DNA of 64,000 bases. It comes from Piscinibacter defluvii (GTDB lineage: Bacteria; Pseudomonadota; Gammaproteobacteria; Burkholderiales; Burkholderiaceae_C). Below the pieces are notes generated by a model that ran no database searches, was not told where the DNA came from, and saw only the letters and a list, made by a program, of their open reading frames with translations. The translations under genes were made by a program, and so were the position numbers. The DNA lies in NCBI RefSeq assembly GCF_004011805.1, contig NZ_RCHJ01000004.1, forward strand, positions 62,001 through 126,000. The letters run 5' to 3'. Positions 56,586 to 64,000 of the stretch are shown one piece after another (position 1 is the stretch's first letter; each line of letters begins with the position of its first letter).

Positions 56586-58721
56586 TCAGAAATCGACCGA
56601 GCCGGACAGCACGAACGTGCGCGGCGTGCCCAGCACCAGGTAACCCGCCCCCGGGTAGCCGCCGGCCGAGGCCCAGTAGCTGCGGTCCGCGACGTTGTCG
56701 ATGCGCGCGCGCAGCGCCACCTGCTGCGCGCCGAGCGCGAGCAGGTAGCGGGCCCCGATGTCCAGGCGCGTCCAGGCCGGCACGCCCTGGGTGTTGGCCG
56801 CGTCGGCGAACTGCGCTGCGGTATGCAGCACGCGTGCGTTCAGCGCCAGGTCGGGCCAGGCCGGCAGGTCCCACTCGGTGCCGAGGTTGAACTGGGTCTT
56901 CGGCGCGCCGATCGCCTGCTTGCCGCCCACGTCGGTGTCGAGCCGGCTGGCGCCGCCGAGCAGGCGCCACCCGGCGGCGGGCTCGCCGTAGACCGAGAGC
57001 TCCAGGCCGCGGTTGCGCTGGCGGTCGGTCTCGGTGAAGCGGTTCTGCGCGTCCACGCCGTAGATCGGCTTGCGCGCCTGGAACACGCTCAGCGTGGCAC
57101 CCACGCGGCCCGCGTCGAGCTTCACGCCGACCTCGGTCTGCCGGGTCCGGTAGGGCGCGAACACCTCGCCCGCGTTGACGACCGGCGCACCGCCGGCCTG
57201 CGCGGGGGCGGTGTCGCCCTTCACCAGGCCCTCGACGTAGGTGGCGTACAGCGACAGCGACCTGCCCGCCCTGACCACCGCCCCCAGCACCGGCGTGACA
57301 CGGCTCCTGTCGTAGGCCCCGTCCTCGATGCGCTGGTGGCGCGCACCCAGTGTCAGGCGCAGCGTGTCGTCGAGCAGTGCCAGCGTGTCGGCCGCCGCCA
57401 GGCTCGCGGTCTTCGTGTCGCTGATCGTCTCGCCCGGGAAGGCGCCCAGCGCCGGCGGGTCGAACGCGACCGGTGCATGGAGCGTGCCGGCGCTGACGCC
57501 GGCGAAGTCGGAGAAGTCGAACGGCGCGTTGGTCTTCGCGCGGTAGCGCGCCGCGGACAGCACCAGCGCGTGGCCGACGGCGCCGGTCTTCAGCGTGCCG
57601 CGCACGCCGAGTTCGCCGGTGGCGATGCGGTCGCGCCGGGTCCCGGCGAAACGCAGGAAGTTCAGCGTGCCGGCGGCGTCGACCACGGTCGGGTTCGCGA
57701 GATCGTTGCTCTCGTCGCCGCGGCGCTGCCCGTAGGCAGCCCACAGCGTCCAGTCGGGCGCGAGGTCGAGCTCGGCACGCAGCGTGCCGAAGGTGTCGCG
57801 CTCGGTCGACGCGGTCCAGGCCTGGCCGACGTTGCGCCGCGCCTCGGGTGCCGCGAGGATGGGCACGCCGGCCCCGAAGGTCACGCTCGGCTGCGCGCCG
57901 TGCAGGCGCAAGTCCTGCCAGCCCAGGTCGGCCGACACGCGCACGAGCGCGCCGCGGTAGTCCAGGCCGAGCGCGACGAGGCTCAGCGCGTGTGTCTCGT
58001 TCTCGACCTCGGTCCTGCCGTCGCGCCGCACCGCGTTCAGCCGCAGGCCGACGCTGCGGTCCGGGCCGAAGCGGCGCGCGATGTCGGCCGCCGCCTGGCC
58101 CTGGCCGCCACTGTCGGCGCCGAGCGTGAGCGTGGTCAGCGCCTCGTTGGGCGCGCGCTTGGGCACCACGTTGATCGAGCCGCCCAGCCCGCTGCCGCCC
58201 GGCGCCGCGCCGTTGAGGAAGGCGCTCGCCCCGCGCAGCACCTCGACCCGCTCGACCAGCTCGGCCGCCAGGACCTGGCGCGGCAGCAGGCCGTACAGGC
58301 CGTTGTAGGCCACGTCGTCGGAGAACACCGGCAGCCCGCGCACGAGGTAGACCTGCTGGTAGTTGCCGAAGCCGCGTGCGATGCGCACGCCCGGGTCGTT
58401 GCGCAGCACGTCGCCGATGCTGGTGGCCTGCTGGTCCTGGATCAGCGTCTGGGTGTAGCTGGTGGTGTGGAAGGGTGTGTCCATCAGGTCCTGGCTGCCC
58501 AGTACGCCGACCCGCCCGCCGCGCGCCACCTGGCCCCCGGCATACGGCGCCGTCAGGCCCCCGGCCGAGGCGTCGGCGCTGGCGCTGACGGTGACCGCCG
58601 GCAGCGTGGTCTCGGGCGCGCTGGCCGCCGCGGCAGGCGCGGCGGGCGCTGCGGTCTGGGCCTGGACGAGCAGGCTCGCGGCGGCCAGGGCGACGGCTGT
58701 GACCGGCAGGTGGTACGTCAT
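56586..58721 (-). CDS. TonB-dependent siderophore receptor
   Basis: This 711-residue receptor has a signal peptide (MTYHLPVTAVALAAASLLVQ) and a TonB box (ETTLPAVTVSASAD). The plug contains LIQDQQATSIGDVLRNDPGV and VLRGASAFLNGAAPGGSG. The barrel ends LGTPRTFVLSGSVDF with a terminal Phe. It belongs to the siderophore-receptor family; the ligand is unknown. Its ATG overlaps the stop of the upstream 70-residue gene (ATGA). It is only distantly similar to the second receptor of the operon, which suggests different ligands. Confidence 0.94.
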   Translation of the reverse strand: MTYHLPVTAVALAAASLLVQAQTAAPAAPAAAASAPETTLPAVTVSASADASAGGLTAPYAGGQVARGGRVGVLGSQDLMDTPFHTTSYTQTLIQDQQATSIGDVLRNDPGVRIARGFGNYQQVYLVRGLPVFSDDVAYNGLYGLLPRQVLAAELVERVEVLRGASAFLNGAAPGGSGLGGSINVVPKRAPNEALTTLTLGADSGGQGQAAADIARRFGPDRSVGLRLNAVRRDGRTEVENETHALSLVALGLDYRGALVRVSADLGWQDLRLHGAQPSVTFGAGVPILAAPEARRNVGQAWTASTERDTFGTLRAELDLAPDWTLWAAYGQRRGDESNDLANPTVVDAAGTLNFLRFAGTRRDRIATGELGVRGTLKTGAVGHALVLSAARYRAKTNAPFDFSDFAGVSAGTLHAPVAFDPPALGAFPGETISDTKTASLAAADTLALLDDTLRLTLGARHQRIEDGAYDRSRVTPVLGAVVRAGRSLSLYATYVEGLVKGDTAPAQAGGAPVVNAGEVFAPYRTRQTEVGVKLDAGRVGATLSVFQARKPIYGVDAQNRFTETDRQRNRGLELSVYGEPAAGWRLLGGASRLDTDVGGKQAIGAPKTQFNLGTEWDLPAWPDLALNARVLHTAAQFADAANTQGVPAWTRLDIGARYLLALGAQQVALRARIDNVADRSYWASAGGYPGAGYLVLGTPRTFVLSGSVDF

Positions 58722-58930
58722 AGGGGCTCGTGGGGGGTGTCGGATGTTTCGAGGGGGTCGCTCGCGCGCGGCGGGGCAACGAGGAGGTGGCGCGCGATCA
58801 CGGCCAGCGGCAGGCCCAGCGCCAGCCAGGCCCAGGCATCGCCCCAGCCGTCCGAGACCAGGGCGCTGAGCAGCCCGCTGGCACACAGCAGGCCGAGGGC
58901 GACCGGCCAGCCCCACAGGCGCGTGTTCAT
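58718..58930 (-). CDS. small two-helix membrane protein of the iron operon
   Basis: This 70-residue protein reads MNTRLWGWPVALGLLCASGL and AWAWLALGLPLAVIARHLLV, giving two transmembrane helices, with an acidic tail (PLETSDTPHEPL). I do not recognise a named family. It overlaps the TonB receptor ATG downstream and the end of the DUF2325 reading frame upstream by 4 bases each (ATGA). That tight coupling suggests a small accessory protein of iron-siderophore uptake, perhaps partnering the PepSY protein. Confidence 0.75.
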   Translation of the reverse strand: MNTRLWGWPVALGLLCASGLLSALVSDGWGDAWAWLALGLPLAVIARHLLVAPPRASDPLETSDTPHEPL

Positions 58931-59007
58931 GCCGCCTCCCCGGCCTGCGCCAGCGAGCGCAGCGCCCGCTGCAGCCCGCTGCGGCTCGGGTTGTCGACGA
59001 ACACTCA
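58927..59007 (-). other. open read-through extension of DUF2325 after an in-frame TGA (possible selenocysteine codon)
   Basis: After the TGA at 59005-59007 the same frame stays open for 25 codons. It encodes VFVDNPSRSGLQRALRSLAQ followed by AGEAA, and ends at a TGA (58927-58929) overlapping the next ATG by 4 bases. As I recall the DUF2325 family, its proteins continue as GKRCVFVDNPS, so TGA stands where TGC would encode cysteine. A stem-loop 14 bases beyond the TGA (58965-58990) has loop GCAGCG, starting 22 bases after the TGA. Either Sec insertion or a recent TGC-to-TGA change explains this. Confidence 0.6.
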
Positions 59008-60159
59008 GCGCTTGCCGGTGCGCTTGCAGTGGTCCTTCACGCGCCAGTAGGCGTCGTGGCTGATGCAGCCGGTCTGGCAGATCACCAGGTCGGCGCTGGC
59101 CAGCGTGTGGTCCAGCAGGCCGGGGTGGTCGTGTTCGCCGCCGTCGTGGTGCAGGAAGCGGCCGCCGAGGCGCTCGACCAGGCGCCGGTAGACCGGCACG
59201 CTGGCGACGCGCCCGCCGACGCACAGCACCGCGCGCTCGCCGAGCGCCGGCGCCACCTCGTCGGCGGGCTGCGCCGGCGCGGTGCGCACGGCCGCGGCAC
59301 GCGCCAGCGCCTCTTCGGCCGTGGCGGCGCGGCGGCGTTCGGCCTCCAGCGCCGCGCGGGCCTGCGCCAGCTCGCGCTCGAGCACGCGGTTGCGCCCGAG
59401 CTGGCGCTCCAGCGCCTCGGTCAGCTCGGCGCGCCGGTCGCGTGCGCTGCCCGCATCCTCGTGCTGGCGCAGCTGGTCCCACACCGACGCGATCACCGTG
59501 TCCCGGCCGATCAGCTCGGCGCGGCGCGACAGCAGTTCGCCCTGCAGCTGCTCGATCTTGCGCGCCTGCTCGGCGGCGGCACGGGCGGAACGCTGCTGCA
59601 GCTGGGCCAGCTCGGCGGCCAGCGCGGCCTGCGCCTGCTGCAGCTGCGCGAGGCGGCGCCGCTCCTCGCCCTGGCGTTCGCCGAGCTGGTGCTGGCGCAG
59701 GTGGATGTCGTGCAGCACCTGCTCCTCGAAGGCCTCGTCGCAGCGCGCATGGGTCAGCGTGGCCCACAGCGCGCCGGCCAGGTCGTCGCCCTGCTGGGCG
59801 TCCTGCCACCAGGCGCGCAGCGCGTCGGTGGTCTTGAGCGCGGCCACGCGGCGCAGCGCGAGCGCGTGACGCCGGTCCAGCTCGCGCTGCAGCGCCTCGG
59901 CCAGGGGGCTGCGCTGCAGGCAGTCCTGCACCGCGCCGCTGTGCAGCGCGTAGTCGTCGGCCAGCACCTCGCCGCCGAAGGTCTTGCCGGCCAGGCGGCG
60001 CAGCGCGGCCAGGCTCAGGCACACGCCCACCACCGGGCAGTGGGCGCGCGGCGAGAGCTCCCACAGCCGGCGCCGCCGGCTCCCGGCCGCGGTCGCCGGC
60101 GGGCAAATCAGGGCCGGCGGGCAGCAGGCCTGCGCGGCGGGATGGGGTGCGTCCGACAT
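59005..60159 (-). CDS. DUF2325 domain protein, ending at an in-frame TGA before the usual C-terminus
   Basis: 384 residues to the TGA. The N-terminus has a Cys pair (QACCPPALICPP). The middle, about 150-300, is coiled coil (LQQAQAALAAELAQLQQRSA, LERELAQARAALEAERRRAA). The DUF2325 domain ends the protein: AVLCVGGRVASVPVYRRLVE, RFLHHDGGEHDHPGLLDHTL, ADLVICQTGCISHDAYWRVK and DHCKRTGKR. Its function is unknown; the ICQTGC and HC cysteines suggest a metal or redox site. The annotated protein lacks about 26 residues compared with the expected end; the missing part is encoded in frame after the TGA. It lies second in the Fur-type hemP operon. Confidence 0.85.
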   Translation of the reverse strand: MSDAPHPAAQACCPPALICPPATAAGSRRRRLWELSPRAHCPVVGVCLSLAALRRLAGKTFGGEVLADDYALHSGAVQDCLQRSPLAEALQRELDRRHALALRRVAALKTTDALRAWWQDAQQGDDLAGALWATLTHARCDEAFEEQVLHDIHLRQHQLGERQGEERRRLAQLQQAQAALAAELAQLQQRSARAAAEQARKIEQLQGELLSRRAELIGRDTVIASVWDQLRQHEDAGSARDRRAELTEALERQLGRNRVLERELAQARAALEAERRRAATAEEALARAAAVRTAPAQPADEVAPALGERAVLCVGGRVASVPVYRRLVERLGGRFLHHDGGEHDHPGLLDHTLASADLVICQTGCISHDAYWRVKDHCKRTGKR

Positions 60160-60215
60160 GGCCGGTGCGTGTCCTCGAAAGGGGGCACGGGCTGGCGTCG
60201 GCTGGCTGGTGCGCG

Positions 60216-60237
60216 AAAGCGCGGCCACCTGGCCGCG
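60216..60237 (-). terminator. hairpin between hemP and DUF2325, possible partial terminator
   Basis: On the minus strand CGCGGCC-AGGT-GGCCGCG forms a 7-base-pair stem with a 4-base loop, followed by CTTT. It starts 15 bases after the hemP stop. It could attenuate transcription so that hemP is made in excess over the downstream receptor genes. Confidence 0.45.
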
Positions 60238-60252
60238 GGCAGAGCGAAGGAA

Positions 60253-60435
60253 CTACTTGGTCAGGATGAGCTTGCCGGCGGCCGTCAGCCGCAGGCGGTA
60301 GTGCTCTCCCCGGTGCTCGATCACCGCCTCGCGCTGCGCACCGAGCAGCGTCTGGCTGTCCCAGCGCGGCAAGGGCAGGTCCGGGCGCGCCCCGGGCAGC
60401 GGGGCAAGCGGCGCGGGGGCGGGTGGTGTCGACAT
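60253..60435 (-). CDS. hemP: hemin uptake protein HemP
   Basis: This 60-residue protein ends with the HemP signature: RWDSQTLLGAQREAVIEHRG then EHYRLRLTAAGKLILTK. The N-terminal half is Pro/Ala-rich. HemP is a small cytoplasmic protein required for heme uptake in several Proteobacteria; in Burkholderia it promotes expression of the heme-uptake genes. There is no ribosome binding site. A Fur box overlaps the promoter, and the predicted transcript start is at or one base before the ATG. It leads the operon hemP-DUF2325-small protein-receptor-PepSY-receptor-chaN. Confidence 0.93.
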   Translation of the reverse strand: MSTPPAPAPLAPLPGARPDLPLPRWDSQTLLGAQREAVIEHRGEHYRLRLTAAGKLILTK

Positions 60436-60442
60436 GCGAAAG

Positions 60443-60472
60443 ATTCTAAATAAGAACCAGTCGCATTTGCAA
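60443..60472 (-). promoter_or_regulatory. hemP promoter with embedded Fur box
   Basis: On the minus strand TTGCAA (60467-60472) and TAGAAT (60443-60448) lie 18 bases apart. The segment 60448-60468 between and over them reads AAATGCGACTGGTTCTTATT plus one T, which is the usual betaproteobacterial Fur-box form. A start of transcription about 7 bases after the -10 falls on the hemP ATG, so the mRNA is probably leaderless. The whole promoter fits in the 47 bases between yjfF and hemP. Confidence 0.7.
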
Positions 60473-60482
60473 CACCAGCAGG

Positions 60483-61457
60483 TCAGCCGGGGCTGGTGCG
60501 CCCCCGGTGCAACAGCTCCATCACCCGCTGCAGCACGCAGAACAGCCCGAGCAGCGCGCCGATCGCGATGCGCGTCCACCACGAGCTGAGCGAGCCGTCG
60601 AACATGATCAGCGTCTGGATCACGCCGAGCATCAGCACGCCGGTCAGGGTGCCGAGCACGTAGCCGACGCCGCCCGACAGCAGTGCCCCGCCGATCACGG
60701 TGGCGGCGATCGCGTCGAGCTCCAGCCCCTGCGCATGCAGGCCGTAGCCCGACAGCGTGTAGATGCCGAACAGCACGCCGCCGAGCGAGGCGCAGCCGCC
60801 GCTGACGGCGTAGACCGCGATGCGCGTGCGCGCCACCGGCAGGCCCATCAGCAGCGCCGAGCGCTCGTTGCCGCCGAGCGCGTACACGCTGCGGCCGAAG
60901 CCGGTGCCGTGCGCCAGCCAGACCGCCAGCAGCAGCACCGCGAGCGCGACCAGCACGCCGGGCGACACCTCGCCCAGCCCCGGCACCGGCAGGCGCGCCT
61001 GCGACCAGGCGGTGAGGCGCTCGTCCGAGATGGCGATCGAGTCGATGCTGATCAGGTAGCACAGGCCGCGCGCCAGGAACATGCCGGCCAGCGTGACGAT
61101 GAAGGCCGGGATCTGGAAGCGCTGGATCACCCAGCCCATGCCGGCGCCGAACAGCGTGCCCGCGGCCAGCAGCAGCGGGACCAGCACGAACGGCGACCAG
61201 TGCGCCCGCTCCACGCCCCAGGCCAGGCCCATGGTGGTGAGCGCCACCACCGAGCCGACCGACAGGTCGATGCCGCCGGACAGGATCACGAAGGTCATGC
61301 CGATCGCCACCACCAGCAGGAAGGCGTTGTCGATCAGCAGGTTGAGGAACACCTGGCCGGAGAAGAAGCCGGTGTAGGCGAGCGAGCCGGCCAGGTACAT
61401 CACGCCGAACAGCACCACGGCGACCCAGCTCGGCAGGGTCTGTGCGTTGAGCCTCAT
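60483..61457 (-). CDS. yjfF: sugar ABC transporter permease, YjfF-like
   Basis: This 324-residue inner-membrane permease of the ribose/galactofuranose type begins MRLNAQTLPSWVAVVLFGVM and has about ten helices. The signatures are AIGMTFVILSGGIDLSVGSV and GGNERSALLMGLPVARTRIA, then AIAATVIGGALLSGGVGYVL. YjfF pairs with YtfT to form the channel of the YtfQRT-YjfF system, which imports galactofuranose in Escherichia coli. The actual sugar here is unknown. Its ATG overlaps the ytfT-like stop by 4 bases. Its stop lies 47 bases before hemP on the same strand. Confidence 0.9.
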   Translation of the reverse strand: MRLNAQTLPSWVAVVLFGVMYLAGSLAYTGFFSGQVFLNLLIDNAFLLVVAIGMTFVILSGGIDLSVGSVVALTTMGLAWGVERAHWSPFVLVPLLLAAGTLFGAGMGWVIQRFQIPAFIVTLAGMFLARGLCYLISIDSIAISDERLTAWSQARLPVPGLGEVSPGVLVALAVLLLAVWLAHGTGFGRSVYALGGNERSALLMGLPVARTRIAVYAVSGGCASLGGVLFGIYTLSGYGLHAQGLELDAIAATVIGGALLSGGVGYVLGTLTGVLMLGVIQTLIMFDGSLSSWWTRIAIGALLGLFCVLQRVMELLHRGRTSPG

Positions 61458-62488
61458 GCCGGTGCCCGCCTCCAGAGGCCGCGCACGAAGGCCCGCGCCT
61501 CGGCCGATTGCAGCAGGCACACCGCGAACACCACCAGCGCCTTGACCACCAGGTTCACCTCCGGCGGCACACCGAGCGAGTAGATGCTGGTGGTCAGGGT
61601 CTGGATGATCAGCGCGCCCAGCACGCTGCCGCGCAGGCTGAAGCGTCCGCCGAGCAGCGAGGTGCCGCCCAGCGTCACGGCGAGGATGGCGTCGAGTTCG
61701 AGCAGCAGGCCGGCGTTGTTGCCGTCCGCGCTCTTCACGTTCGAGCTGATCATCAGCCCGGCCAGGCCGGCGGTCAGGCCGCAGAAGGCGTACACGCCGA
61801 CCAGCAGTCCGCGCGCGTTGATGCCGGCCAGGCGCGCCGCCGCCGGGTTGCCGCCGCTGGCCTGGATGAACAGGCCGAGCGCGGTGCGGTGCTTGAGCCA
61901 GGCCATCACCGCCAGCAGCCCGGCCACCAGCCAGAGCGAGAACGGCAGGCCCAGGAACCAGCCGCCGCCGATGAAGAAGTAGGGCTTGTAGTAGATGGTG
62001 ATGATCTGGCCGTTGGTGATCAGCTGCGCGATGCCGCGCCCGGCCACCATCAGGATCAGCGTGGCGATGATGGGCTGGATGCCCACCGCGGCCACCAGCA
62101 CGCCGTTGAACAGCCCGCACAGCATCGCCACGCCGAGCGCCGCGGCCAGCGCCAGCGGCAGCGAGGTGCGGGTCACGTAGGTCTGCTGGCCGTCGACGAT
62201 CACCAGGTGCCCGCCGATCAGCGCGGCGGCCACCGCGGCGGCGATGGCCACCGTCGCACCCACCGAGATGTCGATGCCGCGCGTGGCGATCACCACCGTC
62301 ATGCCCAGCGCCACCGCCATCAGCGGCGCGGCGCGGTTCAGGATGTCGACCAGCGCGCCGTAGAGGTGGCCATCGCGCCAGGTCAGCGTGAAGAACGACG
62401 GATTCAGCACGCCGTTGATGGCCAGCAGCAGCAGCAGCACGACGACCGGCCAGAACTGCGGATGTTCGCTCCAGCGCCTGGCGTTCAT
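61454..62488 (-). CDS. ytfT: sugar ABC transporter permease, YtfT-like
   Basis: This 344-residue permease starts MNARRWSEHPQFWPVVVLLL. The BPD_transp_2 signature is LGMTVVIATRGIDISVGATV and the second is ASGGNPAAARLAGINARGLL, followed by DAILAVTLGGTSLLGGRFSL. It has about ten transmembrane helices and is of the YtfT type. It forms a heterodimeric channel with YjfF, powered by the YtfR ATPase. Its ATG overlaps the ATPase stop by 4 bases (ATGA). Confidence 0.9.
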   Translation of the reverse strand: MNARRWSEHPQFWPVVVLLLLLAINGVLNPSFFTLTWRDGHLYGALVDILNRAAPLMAVALGMTVVIATRGIDISVGATVAIAAAVAAALIGGHLVIVDGQQTYVTRTSLPLALAAALGVAMLCGLFNGVLVAAVGIQPIIATLILMVAGRGIAQLITNGQIITIYYKPYFFIGGGWFLGLPFSLWLVAGLLAVMAWLKHRTALGLFIQASGGNPAAARLAGINARGLLVGVYAFCGLTAGLAGLMISSNVKSADGNNAGLLLELDAILAVTLGGTSLLGGRFSLRGSVLGALIIQTLTTSIYSLGVPPEVNLVVKALVVFAVCLLQSAEARAFVRGLWRRAPA

Positions 62489-64000
62489 GCGGTCGCCTCC
62501 TCGTGCCCGGCGACGATGGCCATCACCGCGGCCTCGTCGAGCTCGGCCGCGGGCCGCTCGGCCACCTTGCGGCGCTCGCGCAGCACCGCCACGCGGTGGC
62601 TGGTGGCCAGCACCTCGGTCAGCTCGGCCGAGATGAAGACGATCGCCATGCCGTCGCCGCACAGCGCCAGCACACGCTGCATGATCTCCTGCTTGGCCGC
62701 GACGTCGATGCCGCGGGTCGGTTCGTCCAGGATCAGCACGCGCGGCCCGGTGGCCAGCCAGCGCGCCAGGATGGCCTTCTGCTGGTTGCCGCCGGAAAGC
62801 TGGCCGATCGGCGTCTCCGCGTCCGCAGTGACGATGCCGAGCTGCTCGATCAGGCGCTGCGCCAGCGCGCGCTGCTCGCGCGGCGCGAGGTGGCGGAACA
62901 CGCCGCGGCGCGCCTGCAGCGCCAGCACGATGTTCTCGCGCACGCTCAGCTCGGCGACGATGCCTTCGGTCTTGCGCTCCTCGGGGCAGAAGGCCAGGCC
63001 GGCATGCAGCGCATCGCGCGGCGAATGCAGGGCCAGCGGCCGGCCGTCGAGCGTGAGACTGCCGCTGTCGGCCCGGTCGGCGCCGAACAGCAGCCGTGCG
63101 GTCTCGGTGCGGCCCGAGCCGAGCAGGCCCGCGAGGCCGAGCACCGCACCGGAGCGCACGTCCAGGTCCAGCGGCAGCACGCTGCCGCGCCGGCCCAGTC
63201 CGCGCGCCTCCAGCAGCGGGCGGCTCTCGCCCTGCGCGGGGCGCTGCGCCGCGAGGTCGCCCTCCTGCAGGCTGCGCCCGACCATCGCGCTGACGAGGGC
63301 GAGGCGCGGCAGGTCGCGCGCGAGGTGCTCGCCGACCACGCGGCCGTTGCGCATCACCGTGATGCGGTCGGCCATTGCGTAGGTCTGGGCGAGGAAGTGG
63401 GTGACGAACAGGATCGCGACACCACGCGCCTTCAGCCGCCGCATCACGGCGAACAGGCGCTCGGTCTCCGCCTCGTCGAGGCTGGAGGTCGGTTCGTCGA
63501 GGATCAGGATGCGTGCCTGCTGGCTCACCGCGCGCGCGATGGCCACCATCTGCTGCACCGCGACCGGGTACTCGCCGAGCAGGCGGTCCGGGTCGACCTC
63601 GATCTGCAGCGCCTCGAGCGCGGCACGGGCCTCGCGCCGCACGGCGCGCCAGTCGATCAGCCCGAAGCGGCGCGGCATGCGGCCGGCCAGGATGTTCTCC
63701 GCCACCGACAGGTTGGCGCAGAGGTTGACCTCCTGGTAGACGGTGGCGATGCCCAGCGCCTGCGCCTCGTGCGGCGAAGCCGGACGCACCTCCCGCCCGG
63801 CCAGCGTGATGCGGCCCGCGTCGGGCGGGAACACGCCGGTCAGCACCTTGATCAGCGTCGACTTGCCCGCGCCGTTCTGGCCCATCAGCGCGTGCACCTC
63901 GCCCGGGAACAGGCGGAAGTCGGCCTGCTGCAAGGCCTGCACGCCCACGAAGGAGCGGCTCACGCCCTTCAGCTCGAGGATCGGATCGATGGCGCAACCC
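62485..64000 (-). CDS. ytfR: sugar ABC transporter ATPase, YtfR-like (5' end outside the window)
   Basis: At least 505 residues, with two ATPase cassettes. Cassette 1 has GQNGAGKSTLIKVLTGVFPP (Walker A) and ILILDEPTSSLDEAE (Walker B), with YPVAVQQMVAIARAVSQQAR in the signature region. In cassette 2, Walker A is LAGLLGSGRTETARLLFGAD and the signature is LSGGNQQKAILARWLATGPR, with VLILDEPTRGIDVAAK. This duplication is typical of sugar transporters of the RbsA/YtfR type. A GTG at 63963 lies within the first conserved strand (LELKGVSRSF), so the real start is likely beyond the right edge. A periplasmic YtfQ gene is expected there. Confidence 0.93.
   Translation of the reverse strand, partial: GCAIDPILELKGVSRSFVGVQALQQADFRLFPGEVHALMGQNGAGKSTLIKVLTGVFPPDAGRITLAGREVRPASPHEAQALGIATVYQEVNLCANLSVAENILAGRMPRRFGLIDWRAVRREARAALEALQIEVDPDRLLGEYPVAVQQMVAIARAVSQQARILILDEPTSSLDEAETERLFAVMRRLKARGVAILFVTHFLAQTYAMADRITVMRNGRVVGEHLARDLPRLALVSAMVGRSLQEGDLAAQRPAQGESRPLLEARGLGRRGSVLPLDLDVRSGAVLGLAGLLGSGRTETARLLFGADRADSGSLTLDGRPLALHSPRDALHAGLAFCPEERKTEGIVAELSVRENIVLALQARRGVFRHLAPREQRALAQRLIEQLGIVTADAETPIGQLSGGNQQKAILARWLATGPRVLILDEPTRGIDVAAKQEIMQRVLALCGDGMAIVFISAELTEVLATSHRVAVLRERRKVAERPAAELDEAAVMAIVAGHEEATA

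Noticed and set aside
53251-58779. One open frame of 1842 codons on the minus strand covering the second TonB receptor and the region upstream
   Set aside because: Only the last 712 codons encode the receptor, with a signal peptide at 55389. The rest lies in a shadow frame of the PepSY and first receptor genes.
55380-59063. 1227-codon plus-strand frame over the iron operon
   Set aside because: Antisense to recognised PepSY and receptor genes and without any domain.

Overview
The window is about 64 kb of very GC-rich, gene-dense chromosome with strong G/C preference at third codon positions. It contains no rRNA, tRNA, CRISPR array, insertion sequence or phage gene that I can see. Several markers point to a Burkholderiales betaproteobacterium of the Rubrivivax/Leptothrix/Methylibium type: a DUF3567 protein, a PhaM-type PHA-granule regulator, a methionine synthase split into two genes, and an S-adenosylhomocysteine (SAH) riboswitch. 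Genus-level placement is inference. No stretch longer than about 205 bases lacks a gene.

Layout. 1-4.6 kb: LysR regulator fragment, comM, an alcohol-dehydrogenase-family gene with a divergent LysR, and a glycine-zipper membrane protein. 4.7-9.3 kb: methionine synthase as two genes separated by an oppositely oriented lipoprotein gene, with an SAH riboswitch before the larger one. 9.3-15.4 kb: a GGDEF/EAL protein, a tandem AAA ATPase, DUF3567 and DUF3108 genes. 15.5-22 kb: FAH-family hydrolase, VOC protein, retropepsin-like protease, TraB/GumN-TPR protein, PhaM, FIST protein and a LysR regulator. 22.2-27.1 kb: glycolate oxidase glcD-glcE-lrgA-lrgB-glcF, with an LrgAB membrane pair inside the operon.

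27.2-31.4 kb: five genes joined by four 4-base start/stop overlaps (thermostable-hemolysin-family protein, AMP-forming ligase, heme-oxygenase-like diiron protein, SDR, exported TPR protein). This looks like an uncharacterised small-molecule or lipid biosynthesis unit. A 2245-residue kinase/ATPase/hybrid histidine kinase follows on the same strand. 38.2-43.8 kb: a two-component pair, a DsbA-family protein, then a DUF6502-DUF4382 pair behind a repeat-rich, apparently leaderless promoter, and two small proteins.

43.8-53.2 kb: an OprB-like porin divergent from a Fur-type iron operon (imelysin, di-heme oxidoreductase, second imelysin, DUF1513), then katG. 52.3-60.5 kb, minus strand: a second Fur-type operon, hemP, DUF2325, a small membrane protein, TonB receptor, PepSY protein, TonB receptor and ChaN. 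In the DUF2325 gene an in-frame TGA sits where I recall the family having a cysteine codon, and the frame stays open to the start codon of the next gene; this is either a selenocysteine codon or a recent nonsense mutation. 60.5-64 kb: YtfR/YtfT/YjfF-type sugar ABC transporter genes, the first cut by the window edge.

Functional themes are iron and heme acquisition with peroxide defence, one-carbon/methionine metabolism, glycolate oxidation, and the five-gene cluster at 27-31 kb.
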